Positions 7,846 to 16,179 of a DNA stretch of 64,000 nucleotides are shown piece after piece (position 1 is the first letter of the stretch; each line of letters starts with the position of its first letter). The DNA lies in contig CAYPLH010000016.1 of assembly GCA_964411505.1 (NCBI GenBank), positions 1 to 64,000 of the forward strand. The letters run 5' to 3'. The notes beneath the pieces were generated by a model. That model did no database searches and was not told where the DNA came from. It was given only the letters and a program-made list of their open reading frames with translations. Source of the stretch: CAYPLH01 sp964411505. Lineage in GTDB: Bacteria; Bacillota; Clostridia; CAYPLH01; DUMO01. Both the position numbers and the translations under genes were made by a program.

Positions 7846-9264
7846 ATGGTGTTTTCAAGTTTGGTTTTTTTATGCATTTTTTTACCTGTAACCTTAATGC
7901 TGTATTTTGTTGTCAAGAATCAAGCTTACCGCAATGGGCTACTGATTATAACCTCATTGCTTTTTTACGCATGGGGGGAGCCAATATGGGTTACCATACT
8001 TATATTCAGTGCCATGACTGACTATTTTCATGCACTTCTTGTTGAAAAATATCGCGGAAGCTGGCAGAGCAAGGCGGCTCTTGCGTCCTCAATGATTTTA
8101 AACATTTCACTGTTAGGTTTTTTCAAATATTGGTCTTTTATTGTGCAAAACATCAATCTGGCTTTTGGCTTGAATTTACCTTACAGCAATTTTCACTTGC
8201 CAATCGGGATTTCCTTTTACACCTTTCAGACGATCTCTTATGTCATCGATGTATACAGGGGGGAAGTTGCAGCACAGAAATCCCCGTTCAAGCTCCTGCT
8301 TTTTGTATCCCTATTCCCTCAGCTGGTGGCAGGACCCATTCTCCGCTATAAGGATATTGCTCGGGAAATAGACCATCGTACGGCAACCCTTGCAGGTTTT
8401 AGCGCAGGCGTTAGCAGGTTTGTGACAGGGCTTGGGAAGAAAGTGGTTTTTGCAAATACCGCGGGAGAAATATCAGAATTTTTTCTCAAAGGTAACGTTG
8501 CAGGACTACCTGTATTGGGTGCATGGTTTGGTATTGCCCTTTTTGCGCTGCAGATATATTTTGACTTTTCAGGCTACTCGGATATGGCGATCGGACTCGG
8601 GAAGATGTTTGGGTTTAACTATAAGGAAAACTTCGATTACCCATATATATCAAGGTCTGCAACTGAATTCTGGAGAAGATGGCATATGACGCTGGGGAGC
8701 TTTTTCAAAGACTATGTATATATTCCTCTCGGGGGCAATCGAAAGAATCCTGTAAGGAATCTTTTTGTCGTATGGTTCCTTACAGGGCTATGGCACGGAG
8801 CAAGCTGGAACTTTATTGTATGGGGGCTATATTATGGTCTGCTGATCTTTGTGGAGAGAAAAGTACTACTAAAAGTTTTTGGCGCTATTCCCAGATGGGT
8901 TTCTCATGTGTATTTCTTTGTTACGATGCTTATAGGCTGGGTCTTTTTCTATTTTACCGACCTTCGAATCGGACTTCGTTTTTTAGGTACGATGTTTGGT
9001 CTGGGCGCTGACAAACTGACCAATGCGGAGTTTTTGATACACTTTGAGAATAACGTTTTATTTTTTGTATTGGCGATCATTGCCTGCTTCCCTGTGAAAA
9101 AACTGCTCCAAGTGTGGGTAGAACGCCTGACGCATCAAAAACGGGCTGCCGGACTAGTTGTAAATGGTATTGTGCGACCTGCCTTTGAGTTTACTGTATT
9201 GCTGATATCTATCATACTGTTGGTAGGAAAAACTTATAACCCGTTTTTATACTTCAGATTTTAG
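7846..9264 (+). CDS. MBOAT family O-acyltransferase (AlgI-like)
   Basis: A 472-residue polytopic membrane protein with about ten hydrophobic segments. The MBOAT core is clear: FFDFSGYSDMAIGLGKMFG-type segment, then ATEFWRRWHMTLGSFFKDYVYIPLGG, then FLTGLWHGASWNFIVWG, in which the His is the invariant catalytic residue. Such proteins move acyl groups across the membrane to exported polysaccharide or cell-wall polymers. The start ATG 7846 has CAGGAG eight bases upstream. The DHHW gene follows after 11 bases, the standard AlgI/AlgX-like operon pair. Confidence 0.9.
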   Translation: MVFSSLVFLCIFLPVTLMLYFVVKNQAYRNGLLIITSLLFYAWGEPIWVTILIFSAMTDYFHALLVEKYRGSWQSKAALASSMILNISLLGFFKYWSFIVQNINLAFGLNLPYSNFHLPIGISFYTFQTISYVIDVYRGEVAAQKSPFKLLLFVSLFPQLVAGPILRYKDIAREIDHRTATLAGFSAGVSRFVTGLGKKVVFANTAGEISEFFLKGNVAGLPVLGAWFGIALFALQIYFDFSGYSDMAIGLGKMFGFNYKENFDYPYISRSATEFWRRWHMTLGSFFKDYVYIPLGGNRKNPVRNLFVVWFLTGLWHGASWNFIVWGLYYGLLIFVERKVLLKVFGAIPRWVSHVYFFVTMLIGWVFFYFTDLRIGLRFLGTMFGLGADKLTNAEFLIHFENNVLFFVLAIIACFPVKKLLQVWVERLTHQKRAAGLVVNGIVRPAFEFTVLLISIILLVGKTYNPFLYFRF

Positions 9265-9275
9265 GAGGAATTAGG

Positions 9276-10751
9276 ATGAGTAGTTCAAAATTCAATATAA
9301 GCCATATCAATATTCCTATATTTTTCATAACGCTTTTAGTGCTCGGATCCGTTGGATTATTCTCTCCGGACAAGCCGACTATTTCAGAAATAGAGAACAG
9401 AATGCTGAAAACCATGCCTGCGTTTAGTATGCAAAAGTTATTCAGTGGCGAGTTTTTTAAGGATTATGAAGTATATTTTAGCGACACCTTTGCTTTCAGG
9501 GAAAGCTTGGTAACGGTTGCCTCAAGTATAAAGGAATGGAGGGGCTTGCCGGGGCAAGATGGCGCAGTCATAATTGTACATAGTGCGGGGACAAATGAAA
9601 CAGGAGGGCAGGACGGGAAGGACACGCGAGAGGGTATGGGAGAGGGTATGGGAGAGAGCATGGGAGAGGGTGTAGCGGAAAAAATCACGGAAGGCGGAAA
9701 GAATGCCGCACAACCGGATTCATCCGCTATTATCAGCAACAGTGAAGATGAACCGGATATGGAGGTGGATCTTGAAAAAATCCCAGATAACCATATAAGC
9801 ACCCCAAAGCCAGCGGTTGATCCAGCAGCTGAGCCAACACCTAGGGAGGATCTGATTGATGCTAATTTGCACAATGGCGGGGGCAAAATCCTGATTTTGA
9901 AGGATCGGGGGATGGAGATTTATGAGTTTCAGGAAAAAGAATGTCTTCGGTATGTAGAAGTGGTCAACCGATTTCAAAAGAAGCTAGGAGACAATGTTAA
10001 GGTCTACTCTATGCTGGTGCCGACACAGATTGAATTTATCAGTGAAAAAAAATACGCCGATTTATCGGACTCCCAACGGGATGCTTTAGATTTTGTATGG
10101 AGCCATATGGATGAAAGGGTGATCCCGGTAGATGTTTATGACATCCTGAAGCAAAATATTGATCAGTACATATACCTAAGGACAGATCATCACTGGACAG
10201 CTCTGGGTGCCTACTATGGATATACAGGATTTATGAATGTAAGAGGTGAGGAACCCATACCTCTTTCAAGGTATAAAAAACAGTCTGGGGAAGGATGGCT
10301 CGGTTCTATTCACAGGGTCACTCTAAACAAGGTGCTTGAAGCGAATTCGGATACCGTTGAGGTATTCCTGCCGTTTATTGCGCATACATACAATATTACC
10401 GGTAAAGCATCCCGTTCCAGTGTGCTCAGCTTAGACAATCTTTCGGGTAAGTTTAAATACGGTACATTTTTACAAGGTACACAACCGCTGGCTGTCATTA
10501 AAACTGAAGTAAAAAACGAAGAAAAGATCATGATTATTAAAGACTCCTATGCTCAGGCGCTGATCCCCTTTTTTATCCCGCATTATAAAGAGATACATAT
10601 TTTAGATCCAAGGGCGTATTCGAACGAGGACATTGTTGGATATATGGAAAAACGGGATATTAAGGAGCTATTATTCATTAATTATATGCAAACACTGACA
10701 CAGTATATAGAATATTTGGATCCGCTTGTAAAGTTGGTGCCATCTGATTGA
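9276..10751 (+). CDS. DHHW-motif protein, partner of MBOAT acyltransferase
   Basis: A 491-residue protein with one N-terminal membrane segment (residues about 12-30) and an outside-facing domain. The signature RTDHHWTALGAYYGY lies at about residue 302, with DHHW at 304-307. A later IIKDSYAQALIPF block fits the SGNH/AlgX-like acetyltransferase fold. It probably completes O-acetylation of an exocellular polymer with the MBOAT protein. Residues about 105-190 form an unusual low-complexity acidic/proline linker that includes a 12-nt tandem repeat (EGMG EGMG ESMG). The start follows TTAGGAGGAATTAGG. Confidence 0.85.
   Translation: MSSSKFNISHINIPIFFITLLVLGSVGLFSPDKPTISEIENRMLKTMPAFSMQKLFSGEFFKDYEVYFSDTFAFRESLVTVASSIKEWRGLPGQDGAVIIVHSAGTNETGGQDGKDTREGMGEGMGESMGEGVAEKITEGGKNAAQPDSSAIISNSEDEPDMEVDLEKIPDNHISTPKPAVDPAAEPTPREDLIDANLHNGGGKILILKDRGMEIYEFQEKECLRYVEVVNRFQKKLGDNVKVYSMLVPTQIEFISEKKYADLSDSQRDALDFVWSHMDERVIPVDVYDILKQNIDQYIYLRTDHHWTALGAYYGYTGFMNVRGEEPIPLSRYKKQSGEGWLGSIHRVTLNKVLEANSDTVEVFLPFIAHTYNITGKASRSSVLSLDNLSGKFKYGTFLQGTQPLAVIKTEVKNEEKIMIIKDSYAQALIPFFIPHYKEIHILDPRAYSNEDIVGYMEKRDIKELLFINYMQTLTQYIEYLDPLVKLVPSD
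9628..9674 (+). repeat. 12-nt tandem repeat in the DHHW gene
   Basis: Four near-identical 12-base units (GAGGGTATGGGA type) encode EGMG-EGMG-ESMG-EGVA within the linker. They are in frame, so copy-number change would alter linker length without breaking the gene. Confidence 0.7.
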
Positions 10752-10953
10752 ACAGGAGAATCAGTACCAGATGAGTGAATTAGGTTCCCAAAACCAAACA
10801 ATTACACAAGTTTGGACTATCTGCATGACTTGCAAAAATAAAATGAGATGCTGATTAGAATGGGACACTTTGTATAGAGACGGGCAGAGAAAAAGAGCCG
10901 TCTAATAGAGTTCAGGGAAATTCGGCTTTCTATGACTAATCCTTACAGACAGT

Positions 10954-11715
10954 TCATTTACTCATTACCTTAATCTTGTTTAGCACCTTTTGGATCCATA
11001 CATCCCAGAACGCCCAGTTATGCGTGCCTGGTCCTTCTTCATATTCAAGTTTTGCCCCTTTTTCAATTGCGAAATTCCTGAATTTAACATTGCCTGAGTA
11101 TAAATGGTCCTCAGTTCCGCAGCATTGGTATAGAAATGGTGTATTAATACCATCATTAATATTCTTTTCAAGCAGATAAAACAGATCATGATTACTGCCT
11201 GGAAGAGTGTCCTGGCTGCCAAATATAGACTCTAGCTCCCTTTTACGCTCTTCATCCTTCGCTGCTGAATTCCTTGCAGCGTCAGCTATGTCCATTACTC
11301 CCGATAGACTTGCTGCAAAACAATAATTGTCAGGATGCAGCAGTGCAGCTTTAAAAGCGCCGTATCCTCCCATGGATAGACCAGCTATGAATGTATCCTC
11401 TTTCTTATTAGAAATTTTAAACATTGAAGAAATTTTAGCAGGAAGCTCTTCTGATATGTACGTCCCATATTTTCCTCCGACCTGCATATCTGTATAAAAA
11501 CTTCTTCCTGCATTGGGCATAACAACTGCCAGATGCATTTCCTGAACATATCTTTCCAGAGAGGTTCTTCTCATCCAGATGCTGTTATCGTCAGACAAAC
11601 CGTGGAGGAGGTAAAGAACTGGTACCTTGCCGTTAGTTCCTTCAGGCATAATGGTATATACTTCCTCTGCCTTCTTTAAAGAGGTAGAGTGCAACCTTAT
11701 AGTGATAAAAGCCAT
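10954..11715 (-). CDS. Esterase of the EstA/tributyrin esterase (esterase D-like) family
   Basis: A 253-residue alpha/beta hydrolase. It has an oxyanion region VLYLLHGLSDD, the nucleophile elbow GLSMGGYGAF (Ser near 115) and a late EGPGTHNWAFWDVWI block carrying the catalytic His. No signal peptide is evident, so it is probably cytoplasmic. Relatives hydrolyse short-chain acyl esters, acetyl-sugars or S-formylglutathione. It is a single gene convergent with the MBOAT/DHHW pair; a link to polymer deacetylation is possible but only an inference. Confidence 0.85.
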   Translation of the reverse strand: MAFITIRLHSTSLKKAEEVYTIMPEGTNGKVPVLYLLHGLSDDNSIWMRRTSLERYVQEMHLAVVMPNAGRSFYTDMQVGGKYGTYISEELPAKISSMFKISNKKEDTFIAGLSMGGYGAFKAALLHPDNYCFAASLSGVMDIADAARNSAAKDEERKRELESIFGSQDTLPGSNHDLFYLLEKNINDGINTPFLYQCCGTEDHLYSGNVKFRNFAIEKGAKLEYEEGPGTHNWAFWDVWIQKVLNKIKVMSK

Positions 11716-12012
11716 AATTGCACCTTCTTGCTTAGATAATTTATTTTGCTGTATTTTGTCTTTATTGTACTACACTGTTTCGTGATAATCAATGCTAACG
11801 TTGTACTGTTTCAAGGTAAAATGAGGAATTCCATGGTTTTCCTTTCCACAGCTTCTGTTTTAGCTCAGAATAATTCACTTCCATTGAAACGCGGAGGATT
11901 CCCGCCGGATTTCCTAAAGATAATTTATTTATGAACACTATCCATTTCAATTTATGAGACGAAAATAAACTTTTATTTTATACCTAAATATATAGCATTG
12001 TCAACATGAAAT

Positions 12013-12041
12013 TTGCGTTATTTCTTACATTGTGATATAAT
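12013..12041 (+). promoter_or_regulatory. Sigma-A promoter with extended -10
   Basis: TTGCGT at 12013-12018, a 17-base spacer and TATAAT at 12036-12041 preceded by TGA (extended -10). The predicted start is near 12048, directly in front of a run of hairpins. Confidence 0.6.
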
Positions 12042-12047
12042 GACCTC

Positions 12048-12209
12048 GTTGCCGAGGACATTATACGCCTCCGGCGGATGCGTACGAACTGTTAAAGTGG
12101 AGCGGCGGACATATTCTAAAAGTAACCACGGAATAGTTACAATATAGTTTATAACCGAATTTCAGATTATAATGCAATAGTTTTGCGGAAAAAATGGAAC
12201 GGTTTTTTT
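12048..12209 (+). ncRNA. Candidate structured RNA or leader
   Basis: Immediately after a good promoter come three compact hairpins: CCTCG-ttgc-CGAGG (about 12043-12057), TACGC-c-TCC-ggc-GGA-t-GCGTA (about 12063-12083) and GTAAC...GTTAC (about 12122-12140). The segment ends at a T7 run (12203-12209) preceded by CGG that can pair with an upstream ACCG. The GC-rich stems stand out from AT-rich surroundings. It contains no credible ORF and I cannot match it to a riboswitch, T-box or 6S consensus. It could also be the leader of the genes that follow (12240, 12434). Confidence 0.4.
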
Positions 12210-12239
12210 ATATCATAAATTATAAAGGCCGATTAAAGT

Positions 12240-12323
12240 ATGAAACAGGAAAATAGTCATTACGATGCAAAAAAAGCAGCACAGGTGGTGTCAAAACCGA
12301 AGAAAAAATTTAAAAAGTTTTAA
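12240..12323 (+). CDS. Possible 27-residue basic peptide
   Basis: ATG 12240 to TAA 12323 encodes a peptide starting MKQENSHYDAKKAAQVV and ending KPKKKFKKF, with 9 Lys among 27 residues. There is no strong ribosome-binding site (only AAAGG at about 12223). The strongly biased composition ending in lysine/phenylalanine is suggestive of a real small protein, but the evidence is weak. Confidence 0.3.
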   Translation: MKQENSHYDAKKAAQVVSKPKKKFKKF

Positions 12324-12433
12324 TAGTATAGGAGATTAAATAAATAATATGAAAACTCGTGATGAAAATTAATAGTAGTTATAGTAGGCGAACAAGGTTA
12401 AATTATTGTTAGACATAGAGGAGGAGTGTACAA

Positions 12434-13288
12434 ATGAATCTAATTAATAAACTAGTAACACATAAGCGTTTTGGTAAAGGAAGCGTGGTTGAACATAATG
12501 ATAGTTACATTGAAATAGATTTTACAGGGGAAAATAAAAGGTTTGTTTTCCCCGATGCATTTGGAAAATACCTAACACTGGTTGACCAAAGGGCTGCTAA
12601 TTCAGTTGAGAGAATGATGCAAAAGATGAACACAGAACGTGAGCAAGAAGAACTGGAGCTTGAAAAAGAAAAAGCTCTGCAACTGTTAGAACAGCAACAA
12701 CTTTTTGAACAAGAAAAACTTATGAAAAATCATAAAATTCATCCCTGTTCGCAGGCGGTTTTTTGGTGTAAAGAGCAAGATCAGGACAGAATTTTTACAG
12801 AGTGGAGTGTTTTTGCTGGTTTAATAAAAAGCGGTATAAAAAAAGGTCAGCCAAACAGACTTGTCCGCATGCATCAAAACAGTGCTTGCCTTTTGACAGC
12901 AAGAGAACCTGATATGCCTGAAAAAGACAGGTATATATTAGGTGCTTACATGGTGAATAAAGCCTTTATTGGTAAACTATGTGAGGATGGATATATTCCT
13001 GCTTCTGCAGAATACAGGCTTCGCCTCACTGAGCAGGAATGTAAAAAGATGCTTTTTTGGAAGTACTATAAAAACGAAAGATATCCGAACAATATGACAT
13101 GGAATACTGGAGACTACCGTTATTTTAAAAATATTTGGATGGCCCAAATTTTACTTGATATTATCTCTTTGAAAAGTGAACCACAGGAACGAGAGCTTGC
13201 ACAGAAATTTTTTAAATATTTTTGTAAAATGAATAAAATAGAGGAAAAACAATTACCAAAGCCTAATGGCGCATTGATGTGTATATAG
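12434..13288 (+). CDS. Hypothetical protein with Tudor-like N-terminus and coiled coil
   Basis: A 284-residue protein starting at ATG 12434 behind GAGGAGGAG. Residues 1-45 (VTHKRFGKGSVVEHNDSYIEIDFTG) resemble the small beta-barrel seen at the C-termini of UvrD/PcrA helicases, with a HxxFGxGxV pattern. Residues 55-95 are a Glu/Gln-rich coiled coil. The remainder is a helical domain with WCKEQDQDRIFTEW and MLFWKYYKNE. The function is unknown; the N-terminal module suggests binding to nucleic acid or RNA polymerase. It is a single gene, possibly under the promoter at 12013. Confidence 0.65.
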   Translation: MNLINKLVTHKRFGKGSVVEHNDSYIEIDFTGENKRFVFPDAFGKYLTLVDQRAANSVERMMQKMNTEREQEELELEKEKALQLLEQQQLFEQEKLMKNHKIHPCSQAVFWCKEQDQDRIFTEWSVFAGLIKSGIKKGQPNRLVRMHQNSACLLTAREPDMPEKDRYILGAYMVNKAFIGKLCEDGYIPASAEYRLRLTEQECKKMLFWKYYKNERYPNNMTWNTGDYRYFKNIWMAQILLDIISLKSEPQERELAQKFFKYFCKMNKIEEKQLPKPNGALMCI

Positions 13289-13364
13289 AATGTTTTCTAC
13301 AATAAGCAGTACAAATGCATCACACCTTCAGGTCATACGCTCTGTAATTTATGATTGTTTTTGG

Positions 13365-14165
13365 TTAACCAAGTGAATTATCTAGGAACATCATGGTTAC
13401 AAAACCAATCATAAGAGCAAAAGTTGCCATTTTTGAATGTTTATGATCACTCTGGCTTTCGGGTATAATTTCATGACTTATGACATATAGCATTGCACCT
13501 GCGGCAAACGCCAGTGCAAGAGGCAAAATAGGACGTGATACTTGAACAATCCCCACACCTAAAAGTCCTCCTAAAGGCTCTACAAGCCCTGTAGATAACG
13601 CAATAAGGAATGCTTTCCACCGTGGGTATTTTTCCCTTATAAGTGGCAGGGCAACTGCCAGTCCCTCCGGGAAGTTCTGTAAGCCGATTCCAATAGCAAG
13701 ACTGATCCCGTTCTTAATGTCTCCGTCACCAAAACCTACTCCGACAGCCATGCCTTCAGGGAAGTTGTGTATTGTTATAGCAAGTATAAACAGCCATACT
13801 TTGCGAAGTCTGGCTCCGTTCATCATACTACTATCATAACCCATAGAGTTTAACATAAGATTTGAATCGGGGAAGAACCTATCTGTAAGATCAAGGAAGA
13901 CTCCTCCAATAAGTATTCCTATAAGTGCTATAAATGAACCCCTAGCTCCGCCTCCGCCTTTTTCTATAGCCGGTACTATCAGACTGAATGAAGTAGCGGC
14001 CAGCATAATGCCTGCTGCAGCACCCAATGCTCCATCCAACATTTTTTTTGATACATCCTTGCATATATATATACACAGTGCTCCTACTCCTGTAAATAAT
14101 CCTGCACCCAGACTGAATAAAATTCCAAGAATGGTTATGTCAAATTGCATTAAATACTCTATCAA
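13365..14165 (-). CDS. ZIP-family divalent metal transporter
   Basis: A 266-residue protein with about eight membrane segments. Helix IV carries HNFPEGMAVGVGFGD and helix V QNFPEGLAVALPL, the metal-binding signature of GufA/ZupT-type ZIP transporters; the usual His of the second motif is replaced by Gln (LQNFPEG). The late SHEIIPES motif is also typical. It imports Zn2+ and/or other divalent cations. The start ATG 14165 has AGGAGG at 14174-14179 on the minus strand. Standalone gene. Confidence 0.9.
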   Translation of the reverse strand: MIEYLMQFDITILGILFSLGAGLFTGVGALCIYICKDVSKKMLDGALGAAAGIMLAATSFSLIVPAIEKGGGGARGSFIALIGILIGGVFLDLTDRFFPDSNLMLNSMGYDSSMMNGARLRKVWLFILAITIHNFPEGMAVGVGFGDGDIKNGISLAIGIGLQNFPEGLAVALPLIREKYPRWKAFLIALSTGLVEPLGGLLGVGIVQVSRPILPLALAFAAGAMLYVISHEIIPESQSDHKHSKMATFALMIGFVTMMFLDNSLG

Positions 14166-14590
14166 TTAATTAAAGCCTCCTTAAATCTAAACCTATACTT
14201 TTAGTACTACAGTGGCAATTACAATTTTATCTTTACAGGATTAGTACGTTGAAGCGTTAACACTAATCTTGTAAAGTGTATATATGCCGATATAATTATT
14301 AAATTTCCGCTGTATTAAATAAAACGAAATAATTCTATACAAATAGACTATTAAAATTCACTAGTAGTATTGTGCTTTTAAAAAGCCCTATTGCATGAAT
14401 TAAAGACGTTCTATATAGAATATGAAATGAACCTATAAAAGGCATGTTGTCCATGTTTTTTGAGAACTCGAAACTTGCCATTTCAATGGTGATGTAGTTT
14501 GATTTATTTATGTTAAGACTATTAAAGAGGTAAAAAAGTAAAGGGTTCAACTAGAACCCTTAGAGTATCTTATAAAGAAATGTTCACTTG
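14166..14590. other. Intergenic stretch without a credible gene
   Basis: This stretch is AT-rich. The ZIP promoter must lie near its left end and the sulfatase terminator lies at 14541-14561. A minus-strand open frame at 14335-14550 has no ribosome-binding site or recognisable sequence and was not called. Confidence 0.6.
14541..14561 (-). terminator. Rho-independent terminator of cluster A
   Basis: AAGGGTTC-aacta-GAACCCTT hairpin, followed on the minus strand by TACTTTTTTACC. It is 30 bases past the stop of the last sulfatase gene of cluster A. Confidence 0.7.
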
Positions 14591-15970
14591 TTAACCAGCA
14601 TCTTCCTTATCGTACATAGCTATTATATAGGGGTGGTCCGGATTGTAATGTGTGAGAGTATCTGGGTTTTCTACCCTTCCTAAAGGTCTTATGTTTTGAC
14701 CTTTAATCCCTTTTGCAGTATCGCCAAGATCCTGACGGCACATCTTAATTTTACTTTCAAGCTCTTCAACTATTTTGGGGTATTGGTCGTATACATTAAC
14801 AGCTTCACCTATATCGTTGTCAAGGTCATATAATTCTTTTACTTCACCTGTTATTTTCCTGATAGTTTTGCTTACATGCAGCTTCCACTTTCCAGCTCTT
14901 ACTGCATCCAAACTGTTTTTAAAGTAATAAAAAAAAGTATCTCTTGGAGATTTTGCATTAGCACCATTAAACATTACCGAACTTATATCCAAACCATCTA
15001 TTATTCTATCTTGAGGGACTAATCCTCCTGCAATTTTTGCAAGGGTTGGATAAAAGTCAATGGACGCTATAATTTCATCGCTAACAATCCCACTGGGTAT
15101 TGTGCCAGGCCAGTACATTATGCAAGGTACGCGTAAGCCACCTTCCCAAGTAGTTCCTTTTCTTCCTCTTAAGGGGCCATTACTTCCACCGTGGTCACCT
15201 CGCGAGCCATTATCAGATGTAAAAATGACCAGCGTATTGCGATCAAGGTTCTGCCTTCTAAGCTCATCCAATAAAACCCCAGTGGCCCAGTCAATGCATT
15301 CTACAGCAGCACCATAATCACCATTTTGCGATTGTTTTACAAAGCGGTCGGGAGCATATAAAGGAAGATGAACATGCATATGTGCAAAATAGAGAAAAAA
15401 TGGGTTGCTCTTATTTTCTCTTATAAAGCGTACCCCCTGTTCTACATATCTTTCTGTAAGGGATGCCTGATCGGGCTGCTCTTGTATTACATCATCATTC
15501 ACAATTAATGGAAGTGGTGGGCGGTTTGTACGTCCTACCTGCCTTCCCATGTCGTTACTATAAGGTAGTCCATAATATTGATCAAATCCATGTTTGCAGG
15601 GTAAAAACTCCTTTTGATCCCCACAGTGCCATTTTCCGATAATCATAGTACTATACCCTGTATCTTTTAATACAGATGCTATAGTTTTTTCATTAGGATT
15701 AAGCCCACATCCCTGTCCTGGGAACAAGACCCAATTTTCATCAAAGTCTCCAAAGCCAATACGTGGGGGATAGCATCCGGTCATCATAGCTCCTCTAGAT
15801 GGTGAACATACAGGAGAAGCCATATAAAAGCTGGTAAAGCGTATGCCATCTTCTGCCATGTTATCAAGTACCGGCGTTTTATTAACCTCAGATCCGTAAC
15901 ATCCCAGATCTCCGTAGCCTAAATCATCACAGTTAATTAATATAATGTTTGGTTGGTAATTCATAATCAT
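14591..15970 (-). CDS. Sulfatase, cytoplasmic, Cys-type
   Basis: A 459-residue sulfatase of the alkaline-phosphatase superfamily. N-terminal PNIILINCDDLGYGDLG supplies the metal-binding Asp pair. VCSPSRGAMMTG is the active-site C-x-P-S-R motif, whose Cys must be oxidised to formylglycine. GKWHCGDQ and FTSDNGSRGDHGG follow as later active-site blocks. There is no signal peptide, so it acts inside the cell on imported sulfated sugars. A second in-frame ATG at 15964 has better spacing to the GGTG site. It is the last gene of cluster A, ahead of the terminator. Confidence 0.92.
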   Translation of the reverse strand: MIMNYQPNIILINCDDLGYGDLGCYGSEVNKTPVLDNMAEDGIRFTSFYMASPVCSPSRGAMMTGCYPPRIGFGDFDENWVLFPGQGCGLNPNEKTIASVLKDTGYSTMIIGKWHCGDQKEFLPCKHGFDQYYGLPYSNDMGRQVGRTNRPPLPLIVNDDVIQEQPDQASLTERYVEQGVRFIRENKSNPFFLYFAHMHVHLPLYAPDRFVKQSQNGDYGAAVECIDWATGVLLDELRRQNLDRNTLVIFTSDNGSRGDHGGSNGPLRGRKGTTWEGGLRVPCIMYWPGTIPSGIVSDEIIASIDFYPTLAKIAGGLVPQDRIIDGLDISSVMFNGANAKSPRDTFFYYFKNSLDAVRAGKWKLHVSKTIRKITGEVKELYDLDNDIGEAVNVYDQYPKIVEELESKIKMCRQDLGDTAKGIKGQNIRPLGRVENPDTLTHYNPDHPYIIAMYDKEDAG

Positions 15971-16179
15971 TCACCACTTTCGATGTTTTCATATTGAAAT
16001 ATCTGTAAAACTGTTTCAATCCACAATATTATATACTTATTAAAAGACCTGTGCAAATAATACAAGGCAGAGTGGAGCAACTAGGGTAGGCAGGGGTTCA
16101 GACCTCCTATATCTCTTTAGCTACCTGTACACAGCAATTAGGCAGGGGATTAAGGTAGGCAAAAAAGCAAGTGGGATGG

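Noticed and set aside
9464..9886. Minus-strand open frame opposite the DHHW gene
   Set aside because: It is an antisense shadow of the low-complexity linker; the residues (Ser/Pro/Ile tandem repeats) simply mirror the 12-nt repeat.
12048..12209. T-box or known riboswitch
   Set aside because: No T-box GGGTGG/ACCGCG element and no recognisable cobalamin, SAM, TPP or c-di-GMP core motifs; kept only as an unassigned structured RNA candidate.
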